Positions 43,788 through 51,896 of a DNA stretch of 64,000 nucleotides are shown piece after piece (position 1 is the stretch's first letter; every line of letters begins with the position of its first letter). A model generated the notes under the pieces. It was not told where the DNA came from. It ran no database searches and worked only from the letters and a program-made list of their open reading frames with translations. The translations under genes and the position numbers were made by a program. The stretch comes from Natronorubrum bangense (GTDB lineage: Archaea > Halobacteriota > Halobacteria > Halobacteriales > Natrialbaceae), in the NCBI RefSeq assembly GCF_004799645.1, contig NZ_CP031305.1, positions 62,001-126,000 of the forward strand, in the 5' to 3' direction.

Positions 43788-44857
43788 TAGTTCTCACCTC
43801 CGTCGTCGTCTTCATCGTCCGTTTCGTCGTCGTCAGCTTCGTTCTCGGTACCGTTTGCATCGTCATCGGTATCTTCGTCGGCATCACCAACCGTGTAGGT
43901 CTCGCTTGCTGGGTCAGTGATTCCGACGGTGTCTTCGATCGTTTCGAAGTCGTCGTCTTCGAACGTGATCGTCAGGTCGTATTCGCCGCCCTGTTCGATC
44001 TCGTCGATCGTGACCGAGCCGTCCTCGAAGTCGCTTGCATCACGAGTGTACTCGAGGTCAGCATCGTACTCGTCGTTGTCCTGGTGGACGATTTCGAGCT
44101 GGAAGTCCTCGTCGGTGACGTTCGTGATTGCTTCACCGTCTTCGGTCTCGATCGTGACGTCGAGTGTCAGCTGATCGTCGAGCCAGGTCTCGAACTCATC
44201 TTGCTCCATGACGTTGACGGTCCCAGTCATCTGGGTGTGGAAGTCACCGCAGAGTTCGAAACACTCGATTTCGTGTTGTGCACCGGCTTCCTCAGCCATG
44301 AACCACGTATCGTCGTACTCACCCGGGATCGCGTCCGCTTTCACGCGTAAATCAGAGATCCCGAAGGTGTGCCAGACGTCGCCTGACGTCACCTCGATTG
44401 CAACCGGCTGATCTGCAGGAACGTTCATCGTTCCAGTCGCTTCAGCACCATTTGCGTATTCGAAGTGCCAGGCGAACCCGTCGCCTTCGACGTCGATTTC
44501 GACTGGATCTTGATCGAACTCGTCGTCCGGGTCCTCGACGTACAGGAGCATCCCGTAGGTCCAGACAACCAGCGAAATGACGATAATAGCGCTGATTCCG
44601 AACGATAAGAATAGTTTCTTGCCGCCCTTTCCACCTGTCGGTAACTCCCCGAGTGTTGGCAGTGATTCGTCGTCTTTCCGTTCGTCGGTATCGCGGTATT
44701 TGTACGCGTTGTACAATGTGTATGCGACAACGACAACGCCGACGAGCGTACCGAGTGCGAGAAACACCATGAAGATGCCCTCGAATACGTCGACACGCGT
44801 GCCACGCTCACCCAACACCTGCATCGGGGTCGTAAGTGCGTTGTAGATTGTATTCAC
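43787..44857 (-). CDS. coxB: cytochrome c oxidase subunit II with C-terminal extension
   Basis: Subunit II that takes electrons from a halocyanin-type donor through CuA, 356 residues. Two membrane helices (about 25-48 and 82-105) are followed by the cupredoxin domain. CuA ligands are seen: His in [20 protein letters not shown], and [12 protein letters not shown] with two Cys, a backbone Glu/Leu site, His and Met. After the domain comes a beta-rich extension (about 225-310: [18 protein letters not shown]...[13 protein letters not shown]) and an Asp/Glu tail. GTG at 44857 follows AAGAGGTG; a TATA-like CATATAAG centred near 44876 may instead favour the ATG at 44824. Confidence 0.92.
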   Translation of the reverse strand: MNTIYNALTTPMQVLGERGTRVDVFEGIFMVFLALGTLVGVVVVAYTLYNAYKYRDTDERKDDESLPTLGELPTGGKGGKKLFLSFGISAIIVISLVVWTYGMLLYVEDPDDEFDQDPVEIDVEGDGFAWHFEYANGAEATGTMNVPADQPVAIEVTSGDVWHTFGISDLRVKADAIPGEYDDTWFMAEEAGAQHEIECFELCGDFHTQMTGTVNVMEQDEFETWLDDQLTLDVTIETEDGEAITNVTDEDFQLEIVHQDNDEYDADLEYTRDASDFEDGSVTIDEIEQGGEYDLTITFEDDDFETIEDTVGITDPASETYTVGDADEDTDDDANGTENEADDDETDDEDDDGGEN

Positions 44858-45262
44858 CTCTTTTGAAGACCGCTTATATGACGGTGGATGGTTGCTGGGT
44901 GCACTTATCTATTTGGAAACGATTTAGCCGACTGTCTCGCAGTCTGCCTATACCGTGATGTCTCGTTTCCACGCAGTGCCAGCCAACCATTGTTCACAGT
45001 CGTTCATCATTCACTTCGGCCCAGAGCCCTTTTTTCTATCGCTGTCTGTCGGAGATCGTACCAAAGATAATATATATCTCGCCTCGAAAAACGGCCGAAA
45101 GCGAACGTGTTCGTATCAAAAATGGATACCTGACGCGCCCGAGTATCGGATTGCCGTGCTACACTCCTCCGATCCGCTCGCGCGCGATACACAAACTTTC
45201 GTCTTCTCCCATTATATATGATCCAGCAGAAGCTTCTATACGACTCACACTAACTACTACGT
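44858..45262. other. divergent intergenic region, coxB and amphi-Trp promoters
   Basis: 405 bases without a gene. On the minus strand CATATAAG lies near 44872-44880 before coxB. On the plus strand TTCTATACG (about 45233-45241) lies about 25 bases before the amphi-Trp ATG at 45263. An AT-rich ATAATATATATC stretch occurs near 45068. No other feature is seen. Confidence 0.5.
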
Positions 45263-45553
45263 ATGCCAGAAGAGGTCCTTTTCAAGTTCGAACGGCAGAT
45301 GGAACGCAACGAGATCGCTGACTACCTCCGGACTGTCGCTGACAGCCTCGAAAGCGGCGGTCCGATCTCCCTCGAAGCTGGTGGCGACTCAGTAACGATG
45401 ACCCCGCCAGCACGTCCAACGTTTGAGATCAAAGCCGAGCGAGAAACCTCGAGTTCGGCCCCCGACAAGCCGGGTGAACTCGGCCTCGAGTTCGAACTCG
45501 AGTGGAAGGAGGGAGATCACGAATCCGACACCGGCGAGCTCTCGATCGAGTAG
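45263..45553 (+). CDS. amphi-Trp domain-containing protein
   Basis: A 96-residue protein of the haloarchaea-rich amphi-Trp domain family. MPEEVLFKFERQMERNEIADYLRTVADSLESGGPISLEAGGDSVTMTPPARPTFEIKAERE and ELGLEFELEWKEGD match; the repeated aromatic/charged strands give the name. Function is unknown. A TATA-like box 25 bases upstream suits a leaderless message and the ATG at 45263. Confidence 0.8.
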   Translation: MPEEVLFKFERQMERNEIADYLRTVADSLESGGPISLEAGGDSVTMTPPARPTFEIKAERETSSSAPDKPGELGLEFELEWKEGDHESDTGELSIE

Positions 45554-45663
45554 TCATTGAAACGGAGTGGGCAGTCGCTGGTCACACTCGAATGCCAGCG
45601 ACTCTATAGCAGCCACTGTTGCAAGCCAATCGTGTGATCAGCGACTGTGTCGATCAGTGATGG

Positions 45664-46080
45664 CTACAGTTCGACGACCCAGATTCGAACATCGGCTGGG
45701 AGATCGTAGACTTGCTGAACGATCGCATCGAGACACTGGGCGATCCGATTTGGATCCGCTTTCGCACTGATCTGGACGTTGACGCCCTCGGCGTCTTCAG
45801 GACGATGGATCTCGTCGATTTTGAACGCTGGGAACTCACCCAGAACGGATTTGAGTGTCTCGAGTTCGTCGTCAGTGCAGTCGAGGTTGATCGTCCCATC
45901 GCCGAACTGTAGCCACGGCACGCCGAGTGCTGGGTCGGGGCCGTCGGAGTCGCTGTCATCGAGTGCCGTCTCGTCGACCTCGAGCGTCAAAAATCCGCTT
46001 CCGCGGTTGCGGTGGGCAGTGATAGCGTCGACGTACAGTTTTCGTCGCTCGGCAGGGTCAGCTGCGTCGAAACGCGTCAT
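45664..46080 (-). CDS. conserved haloarchaeal hypothetical protein
   Basis: A 138-residue acidic protein that I cannot place in a named family. It has RFDAADPAERRKLYVDAITAHRNRGSGFLTLEVDETAL at the N-terminus, a central ALGVPWLQFGDGTINLDCTDDELETLKSVLGEFPAFKIDEI, and a C-terminal VQISAKADPNRIAQCLDAIVQQVYDLPADVRIWVVEL. Alternating strands and helices suggest a small alpha/beta fold. No signal or membrane segment. It is divergent from adk with about 97 bases between. Confidence 0.65.
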   Translation of the reverse strand: MTRFDAADPAERRKLYVDAITAHRNRGSGFLTLEVDETALDDSDSDGPDPALGVPWLQFGDGTINLDCTDDELETLKSVLGEFPAFKIDEIHRPEDAEGVNVQISAKADPNRIAQCLDAIVQQVYDLPADVRIWVVEL

Positions 46081-46177
46081 ACGAAACTGGATGGGCTCGC
46101 TTCTTTAAGCTGTTATGTGACAGCGATGACGTACACATTTCTTTAAGCCTTTATGGGAGGGTGGTGAACGGTGGGAT

Positions 46178-46813
46178 ATGGCACAGCCACGAATTCTGAT
46201 CCTGGGTGCACCCGGGGCAGGAAAGGGGACCCAGAGCGCAAAGATCATCGAGGAGTTCGACGTCGACCACATCACCACCGGTGACGCACTCCGTTCGAAC
46301 AAGGACATGGACATCTCCGACATGGACACGGAGTACGACACGCCACGCGAATACATGGATCAGGGCGAACTCGTCCCCGACGCAGTCGTCAACGCCATCG
46401 TCGACGAAGCGCTGAACCAGGCCGACGGCTTCGTGCTCGACGGCTACCCACGAAATCTCGAGCAGGCCGAGGAGCTGCAGGACATGACCGACTTGGACGT
46501 CGCACTCTACCTCGACGTCAGCGAGGAGGAACTCATCCACCGACTGACCGGCCGCCGGATGGATCCCGAGACGGGCGACATCTACCACGTCGAGTACAAC
46601 CCACCGGAGGACCCCGAGGTCGAAGAACGCCTCGAGCAGCGCGACGACGACACCGAGGAAACGGTGAAAGAACGACTGCGCGTGTTCCGCGAGAACACCG
46701 AGCCCGTGATCGAGTATTATGAGGATGAGGGTGTGCTCGAGCGCGTCGACGGCGAGCAGGCACCGGACGAGGTCTGGGAGGAAGTGAAGGCGACGATCGA
46801 AGACGCGGCGTAA
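46178..46813 (+). CDS. adk: adenylate kinase
   Basis: Interconverts ATP, AMP and ADP, 211 residues. P-loop GAPGAGKGT (about 10-18), AMP-binding HITTGDALR and [14 protein letters not shown] region [37 protein letters not shown], so it is the bacterial/eukaryotic-type long form (no zinc Cys). TTTAAG (46142-46147) is about 33 bases before the ATG, giving a leader of only a few bases. In many archaea adk lies next to secY; here it is displaced but still with the DUF106 gene, cmk and cbf5. Confidence 0.95.
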   Translation: MAQPRILILGAPGAGKGTQSAKIIEEFDVDHITTGDALRSNKDMDISDMDTEYDTPREYMDQGELVPDAVVNAIVDEALNQADGFVLDGYPRNLEQAEELQDMTDLDVALYLDVSEEELIHRLTGRRMDPETGDIYHVEYNPPEDPEVEERLEQRDDDTEETVKERLRVFRENTEPVIEYYEDEGVLERVDGEQAPDEVWEEVKATIEDAA

Positions 46814-46840
46814 ACTCAGCGACGCAGTTTTTCGCGGGCG

Positions 46841-48382
46841 TTAGTTCCCTTCGACGTCGACCTTGTGTTCGGCGACGTTGAGGTAGGTTAGCTGTGGTGG
46901 TAGCGTGTAGCCATCAGGATAGATATCGATCTCCGCATCTTCAAGGCTTTCATCATATTCGAAATTAACCTCGTTCCCGCCTTGATAATAAACCGAGGAA
47001 ACATAGAGACCACCATAATAACTTGGATTAGAATGCAAACATGCTTGTTGCCAAGAACATCTTCCATCATCCGTTCCAGAGTAATTATTACTTGGAGCAT
47101 ATATGAGTCCTTCAAAACCACCACCTGTCATTTTAAATGAGGTTTCTGACGTCCCGTATACCTGGAACCGTTCAGCATCAAGATCCTCCCCAACTGTAGA
47201 TGGTCCAACACCACCTCCTTCAACAGAAATATTTTCTGTCAAATATAATCGCACTACGTGATCATTTCCTTCAGTTCCATTGACTAAAAGTCCTTCCTCG
47301 TCATCGTAATTATTATTTCCATCTATTTCGATGCTCCCATCGAGTATTATTGTTACGTTCCCATGAGAGACGTCAATTTGTGAATAATCTCCATCAATAT
47401 CTATGTTATCAGCAAAATATGTTCCATTTGGAGAGTCCGTGTGTGTTAGTGTTTCTCCACCATCTATCGACCATGGTTTATCAGAGGACACCCAATATTC
47501 TGATGAGTTTTTATCATCAACTAAATCATCAATGACATCATCAAGTTCTTGCATCGAATGATGTCTAACTTTGAAGTCTGTTTCATTAATATCTACGTTA
47601 CCATCTTCGCCAGGTGGTTCGGAAACCGTTATTCCTGAGTCGAAAACCGCTTCGCCTTCGATATAGCCGAACTCTGCAGTTACCGTCCCACGATTATCGT
47701 CATGTACTTCGACGTTCTGAACGGTCGTGGCACCACCCTGCTGCTTAAAATACGCTTCCCAACCACGGTAGTACTCGCTTTCGACCTCTATCGTCACGGT
47801 ATCGTTCTCAACGAGACTCGCCTCCTGTAGCGGATTGGTTTTGTGGTGTGAGACGTGGATGTTTCCGGAGTCAAGCTGTGCCTCGTCTCGAGTCTTGATA
47901 ATCGGAAACGAGAGCGCCTCGGAGTCCGCGTCATAATTGATCGGTGGTGCCGAGACGACCCGTGTCTCGTTGCCCGTTTCTCGGAAGACGCCGCCAGCCT
48001 GATAGGCGATTTTGGTCCCGTCGTCGCCGGTGTACTCTATCGCGCCGATTGGAATCGTTTTGTTGACGTCACCGCCCTCGATAGTGAGGTTACCCGTATT
48101 ACTCATCACGACAGCGCCGTCTTCTCCGGCGTCGATATCCATCGAGCGCGAAACGTCATCGTCTGACGACGCCGTTTCCATCTGCTGGCTCAACTCGACG
48201 AACGAATTCTCGACGCGGTCGTGTTCGGACTCCTGCTCAACATCAGTCAACATGTCACTAGCAACGAGAAAAATTCCGAGACTCCCAATCGCGACCATGC
48301 CGATTAGAAGCACGATCCCGATTAGCGTCGATTGCGCCCTCCCCGACAACATCGTTGTTTCGGTCCCGCGTGGTACGCTCAT
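46841..48382 (-). CDS. DUF7289-like secreted/pilin-like protein
   Basis: A 513-residue cell-surface protein. Near the N-terminus, MLSGRAQSTLIGIVLLIGMVAIGSLGIFLVASD is a short basic part followed by a long hydrophobic helix, the arrangement of archaeal type IV pilin-like and DUF7289 proteins. After it comes a large acidic domain with many Asn/Asp-Gly turns and several N-glycosylation-type NxT/S sites, ending TYLNVAEHKVDVEGN. The start at 48382 is supported by a TATA box about 27 bases upstream. The coding half 46900-47620 is markedly AT-rich (21 of 60 bases are G or C in 46981-47040, against 39 of 60 in adk at 46501-46560), unlike the 5' half. It is inserted between adk and the DUF106 gene on the opposite strand. 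Confidence 0.65.
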   Translation of the reverse strand: MSVPRGTETTMLSGRAQSTLIGIVLLIGMVAIGSLGIFLVASDMLTDVEQESEHDRVENSFVELSQQMETASSDDDVSRSMDIDAGEDGAVVMSNTGNLTIEGGDVNKTIPIGAIEYTGDDGTKIAYQAGGVFRETGNETRVVSAPPINYDADSEALSFPIIKTRDEAQLDSGNIHVSHHKTNPLQEASLVENDTVTIEVESEYYRGWEAYFKQQGGATTVQNVEVHDDNRGTVTAEFGYIEGEAVFDSGITVSEPPGEDGNVDINETDFKVRHHSMQELDDVIDDLVDDKNSSEYWVSSDKPWSIDGGETLTHTDSPNGTYFADNIDIDGDYSQIDVSHGNVTIILDGSIEIDGNNNYDDEEGLLVNGTEGNDHVVRLYLTENISVEGGGVGPSTVGEDLDAERFQVYGTSETSFKMTGGGFEGLIYAPSNNYSGTDDGRCSWQQACLHSNPSYYGGLYVSSVYYQGGNEVNFEYDESLEDAEIDIYPDGYTLPPQLTYLNVAEHKVDVEGN

Positions 48383-48408
48383 GTATTCTGTTTCGATAGT
48401 CACCATAT

Positions 48409-48416
48409 TAATATAA
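48409..48416 (-). promoter_or_regulatory. TATA box of the pilin-like gene
   Basis: On the minus strand this reads TTATATTA. The centre is about 30 bases before the ATG at 48382, which suits a leaderless or nearly leaderless message and argues against the upstream ATG at 48406 and the TTG at 48424. Confidence 0.5.
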
Positions 48417-48611
48417 TCGGTCAATCCAACATGTTACGAATAGCCAGATCCAGTGATTTCGCGTTTCTCTCCTTGTTTGGAAGGGGTTCTCTCTCGAGTC
48501 AACCAGAATAGTTTTTGAGCTGTCATGTGGCTACGAGGCCAAGACAGCAGGCGATCGGCTGACAACCGAAGATAAACACTTGTATACCGAACGTGCCCTA
48601 GTCCCAGGCAG

Positions 48612-49565
48612 ATGACTCGTACAGCGGAGAAGATCAACGACCTCGTTCGTGAGGATTCCTCGATGGGCGACGCCCTCGAGGCGATCCGCGAGGAAGCCGA
48701 CAGGAACGGGGGCGAGGTCCAGTGGGCCGACGTCAACGACGACCTGTCGAGTGGACAATGGGGTCGACTGATTGAAAAGGGCGTACTGGTCGACGGCGAC
48801 GAGGGATTCGAAATCGCCGATCGTGAGGCCTACGACGAGGCTCTCGACGGTGACGGTGACGGTGGGAGCTTCGACACCGATGTCGATATCGATGCCGAGG
48901 AATCCCAGTGGTCACAGTGGGACAAACTGGCAGGTGTGGGTGCACTCCTGTTGATGTTTGGCTACTGGATCGAGTCCGTCCGGGATACAGTGGGTGGCGC
49001 GCTCGATATGTTCCTGGGGCCGCTTGATGCCGCGCTGCCGTTTTATGCGGTCATTCTCTCTGTGGCGTTGCTGACCGGACTGTACTCGACGCTGCTGCAG
49101 GCGAACCTGATGAACCCCGAAATCATGGGCAAGTATCAGGAGCGGATGAAATCGATGCAGGACAAACAAAAGGACGTCCGCGAGCGCAAGGAGGAAGCCG
49201 AGGAACGCGGCGCCAGCGACGCTGAACTCGAGCGCCTTGAGGAGGAACTCGAGGAGGTTCGCGAAGAGCAGATGGAGGCCATGGCGGAGAACCTCGGGAT
49301 GTTCAAAGAGCAGTTCCGACCGATGGTCTGGATCATGCTGTTTACCATCCCACTGTTCCTCTGGATGTACTGGAAGATCCACGGCGTGGGGATCGGAAGC
49401 GCCGAAGCGACGATCATCATGCCGATCGTCGGCGAGACGAGCTGGAGTTCAGGACTGCTCGGACCGATGCCGGCCTGGATCCTCTGGTACTTCCTCTGTT
49501 CGATGGGCTTTACGCAGCTGCTGCGCAAGGCACTGAACATCGATATGACGCCGTCGACGGCCTGA
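48612..49565 (+). CDS. DUF106 (EMC3/TMCO1-like) membrane insertase
   Basis: A 317-residue membrane protein of the archaeal DUF106 family, distant relatives of YidC/Oxa1, EMC3 and TMCO1. An acidic N-terminal cytoplasmic part (1-100) with a helical MTRTAEKINDLVREDSSMGDAL segment is followed by three membrane regions: GALLLMFGYWIESVRD (weak), LPFYAVILSVALLTGLYSTLLQANLM and MVWIMLFTIPLFLWMYWKIHG, plus WILWYFLCSMGFTQLLRKALNI. A long charged coiled coil (about 170-225: [39 protein letters not shown]) sits between helices, as in the family. A TATA-like TTGTATAC is about 27 bases before the ATG. It lies between adk and cmk, its conserved archaeal place. Confidence 0.85.
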   Translation: MTRTAEKINDLVREDSSMGDALEAIREEADRNGGEVQWADVNDDLSSGQWGRLIEKGVLVDGDEGFEIADREAYDEALDGDGDGGSFDTDVDIDAEESQWSQWDKLAGVGALLLMFGYWIESVRDTVGGALDMFLGPLDAALPFYAVILSVALLTGLYSTLLQANLMNPEIMGKYQERMKSMQDKQKDVRERKEEAEERGASDAELERLEEELEEVREEQMEAMAENLGMFKEQFRPMVWIMLFTIPLFLWMYWKIHGVGIGSAEATIIMPIVGETSWSSGLLGPMPAWILWYFLCSMGFTQLLRKALNIDMTPSTA

Positions 49566-49718
49566 GATCGGATTTAGCATCCGACTGGCGAGGCCTTCGT
49601 TTTCCGTTTCAAATCGCTGCAGATAGCAATCGGCTCGACTGCAAGCCGAGCTATCAAGCCAGTGTTCGTCCGTCGACCGATTCAAAACCCATTTTACCGG
49701 CCGCCGCGCAGTTCGAAT

Positions 49719-50294
49719 ATGTTACTCACCGTCTCCGGCCCGCCGGGCAGCGGGAAGAGCACCACTGCGGAGTTGCTCGCCGACGCGTTTGATCTCGATC
49801 ATATCAGCGGCGGTGACATTTTCCGAGAACTGGCCGATGAACGGGGCTATACGCCGCTCGAGTTCAACAAACTGGCCGAAGAAAACGACCAGATCGATCG
49901 CGATCTCGATCGGCGCCTTCGACGGATCGCCGTCGAGCAAGACGATCTCGTCCTCGAGTCCCGGCTGGCTGGCTGGCTGGCCGGCGAGCAGGCGGATTTC
50001 CGCTTCTGGCTCGACTCCCCACCACGGGTTCGTGGCGAGCGGATCGCCGAGCGCGAAGGGAAAGACCCCAAGCGAGCGACCGAGGAGACGCAGGCCCGCG
50101 AAGCCAGCGAGGCGAAACGCTATCAGGAGTACTACGGAATCGATATTCAGGATCTGACGATCTACGATCTCTCGGTGAATACAGCTCGCTGGGAGCCCGA
50201 TGCCGTCCTCGATATGCTCGTGACCGCCGTTGGAGAGTACGGCGCAGATGGTGACGAAGGACAGACCAACGTTCCGATCACATACGAGTTCTGA
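49719..50294 (+). CDS. cmk: cytidylate kinase
   Basis: Phosphorylates CMP/dCMP, 191 residues, the archaeal short form. P-loop GPPGSGKST (about 7-15), [39 protein letters not shown] and [20 protein letters not shown] (LID). The ATG at 49719 begins the conserved sequence; the ORF extends to 49662 but the extra 19 residues are not family-like. It is followed by cbf5 after a five-base gap. Confidence 0.92.
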   Translation: MLLTVSGPPGSGKSTTAELLADAFDLDHISGGDIFRELADERGYTPLEFNKLAEENDQIDRDLDRRLRRIAVEQDDLVLESRLAGWLAGEQADFRFWLDSPPRVRGERIAEREGKDPKRATEETQAREASEAKRYQEYYGIDIQDLTIYDLSVNTARWEPDAVLDMLVTAVGEYGADGDEGQTNVPITYEF

Positions 50295-50299
50295 CTCCG

Positions 50300-51220
50300 A
50301 TGGCTAACCACTCTCGTCTCCGTGGTCCACCCGACGAACGGACGCCCGCCGAACTGCTTACCTTCGGTGTCGTCAACCTCGATAAGCCACCTGGCCCATC
50401 CTCGCATCAGGTTAGTGGCTGGCTGCGAGATGCCGTTGTCGACACGCTCTCCGAGCGCGGCGCTGACGTCTCGATCGATCAGGCAGCCCACGCAGGCACA
50501 CTCGATCCGAAGGTCACCGGCTGTCTCCCCGTGATGCTCGGCGAGGCGACCCGGCTCGCGCAGGTCTTTCTCGAGGGTCCCAAAGAGTACGTGGCGGTCC
50601 TCGAGTGTCACGCACCGGTTCCGGTCGATGCCGAATCCGTCATCGCCGAGTTCGAAGGGCCGATTTACCAGAAGCCGCCGCGAAAAAGTGCAGTCTCGCG
50701 TCGTCTACGCGTGCGTGAGATGTACGACCTCGAGGTTCTCGAAACTGACGACCGACAGATCCTGCTGCGGATTCGGTGTGAGAGTGGCACCTACGTCCGC
50801 AAACTCTGCCACGACCTGGGGCTCGCACTCGGCACCGGCGGCCATATGGGACATCTCCGACGGACGGCGACCACGCCGTTCGACGACACTGATCTCCACA
50901 GCGCCTCCGAGTTCCTCGACGCGCTCGCGTTCTGGCTCGAGGACGACGACCCCGAACCACTCTACGAGGTCGTCGATCCGGCCGAACGGATCCTCGAGGA
51001 CATCCCACGCGTTACGATCGCCGAGAACGCCGCCCGCGAGGTCGCAAACGGAGCCCCAGTGTACGCGCCGGGCGTCCTCGGGATCGACGACGGCGTCGCC
51101 ACTGGCGACCTGCTCGCCTGTCATACGCCGAACGGGGCTGCGGTCTGTCTCGGAACGCTGGTCGGTGATCCGAAGGCCGACCAGGGGACTGTGGTCTCAC
51201 TCGAGCGCGTTTTGGTCTGA
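50300..51220 (+). CDS. cbf5: RNA-guided pseudouridine synthase Cbf5 (dyskerin homologue)
   Basis: Catalytic subunit of H/ACA ribonucleoproteins, 306 residues. The TruB-type catalytic motif is AHAGTLDPKVTGCLPV with Asp near 73; VNLDKPPGPSSHQVSGWLRD precedes it, then YQKPPRKSAVSRRLRVREMYDLEVLE and LRIRCESGTYVRKLCHDLGLALGTGGHMGHLRRT. A C-terminal PUA domain begins near 215 (ILEDIPRVTIAENAAREVANGAPVYAPGV). Genes for L14e and L34e, found between cmk and cbf5 in many archaea, are absent, as expected for haloarchaea. Confidence 0.95.
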   Translation: MANHSRLRGPPDERTPAELLTFGVVNLDKPPGPSSHQVSGWLRDAVVDTLSERGADVSIDQAAHAGTLDPKVTGCLPVMLGEATRLAQVFLEGPKEYVAVLECHAPVPVDAESVIAEFEGPIYQKPPRKSAVSRRLRVREMYDLEVLETDDRQILLRIRCESGTYVRKLCHDLGLALGTGGHMGHLRRTATTPFDDTDLHSASEFLDALAFWLEDDDPEPLYEVVDPAERILEDIPRVTIAENAAREVANGAPVYAPGVLGIDDGVATGDLLACHTPNGAAVCLGTLVGDPKADQGTVVSLERVLV

Positions 51221-51394
51221 GACGGTCTGCTCTGTCACTGTCCTTTCGCCTGCAGGACGGTCGCCGACACACCGGCACTGACGGATTGGAGCCCGTCTGA
51301 ATCGAGCAACGGGATCGCATTCGATACGCGATATCGTCACGCACTCACTGTGAAACGACACGCTTAAACAGCAGACAGCCGTCGGATGAAACAC

Positions 51395-51465
51395 GGGACC
51401 GTGGGGTAGTGGTATCCTCTGCGGATGGGGTCCGTAGGACCCGAGTTCAATTCTCGGCGGTCCCA
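51395..51465 (+). tRNA. tRNA-Pro (GGG)
   Basis: A 71-base tRNA without encoded CCA. Acceptor GGGACCG pairs with CGGTCCC, discriminator A; T arm CCGAGTTCAATTCTCGG; anticodon arm TGCGG-ATGGGGT-CCGTA gives anticodon GGG, reading CCC and CCU. A TATA-like TTAAAC lies about 30 bases upstream. Confidence 0.95.
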
Positions 51466-51896
51466 TATTTTGCGTCGCAAAGTTGGGAGTACGAGGTGCC
51501 GCGAAGCGGTACCTCGGCAGTCCCACTCAATATTATCTAGATGTTCAACTCCTGGGGTTTCAACCCTCTGAGCCTGCCGAAAATCCAATTCTCGCTTTCG
51601 GCATAATTCAACCTTCTCAACAGGTTCTCCAGGGGTGGTCTGCGTGACGATCTCGCTCCGATCGTCGACCGCTGACTCGAGCTGTCGGCACGGTGGTGTC
51701 GACGGCGATGCGCTCGAGGCCGAGGCCAAGTTCGGTACAAGCATCACTGTATTGGTTACTCACGAAACAGTCCCCAGCCACGAACCTCTCTGAACGAAAC
51801 CGGTGCCGGGTTGAACAGTACCGACACAGCGACAGTGGGAGCACCGGCCTCCACCGATCGGCGGTTTTAGGTTCCAGCCACGCCGACCACCGAGCA
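51466..51896. other. 431-base gap after tRNA-Pro, possible mobile-element remnant
   Basis: No supported gene. Right after the tRNA is a long inverted repeat (51484-51525) whose end imitates the tRNA 3' end. Further on are small hairpins: GCCGAAA/TTTTCGGC-type arms near 51578-51605 and GGGTT/AACCC near 51554-51568 (plus-strand reading CTGGGGTTTCAACCCTC). A minus-strand frame gives IAVDTTVPTARV, which could be the tail of an IS1341-type protein, but this is not convincing. Confidence 0.35.
51484..51525. repeat. inverted repeat carrying a tRNA-Pro 3'-end imitation
   Basis: TGGGA and TCCCA form the ends and CGAGGTGCCGC-GAA-GCGGTACCTCG the inner stem, with one G-T type mismatch. The right side CTCGGCAGTCCCA (51513-51525) differs from the tRNA-Pro 3' end CTCGGCGGTCCCA by one base. 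It may be an attachment-site copy or a processing/termination hairpin. Confidence 0.5.
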
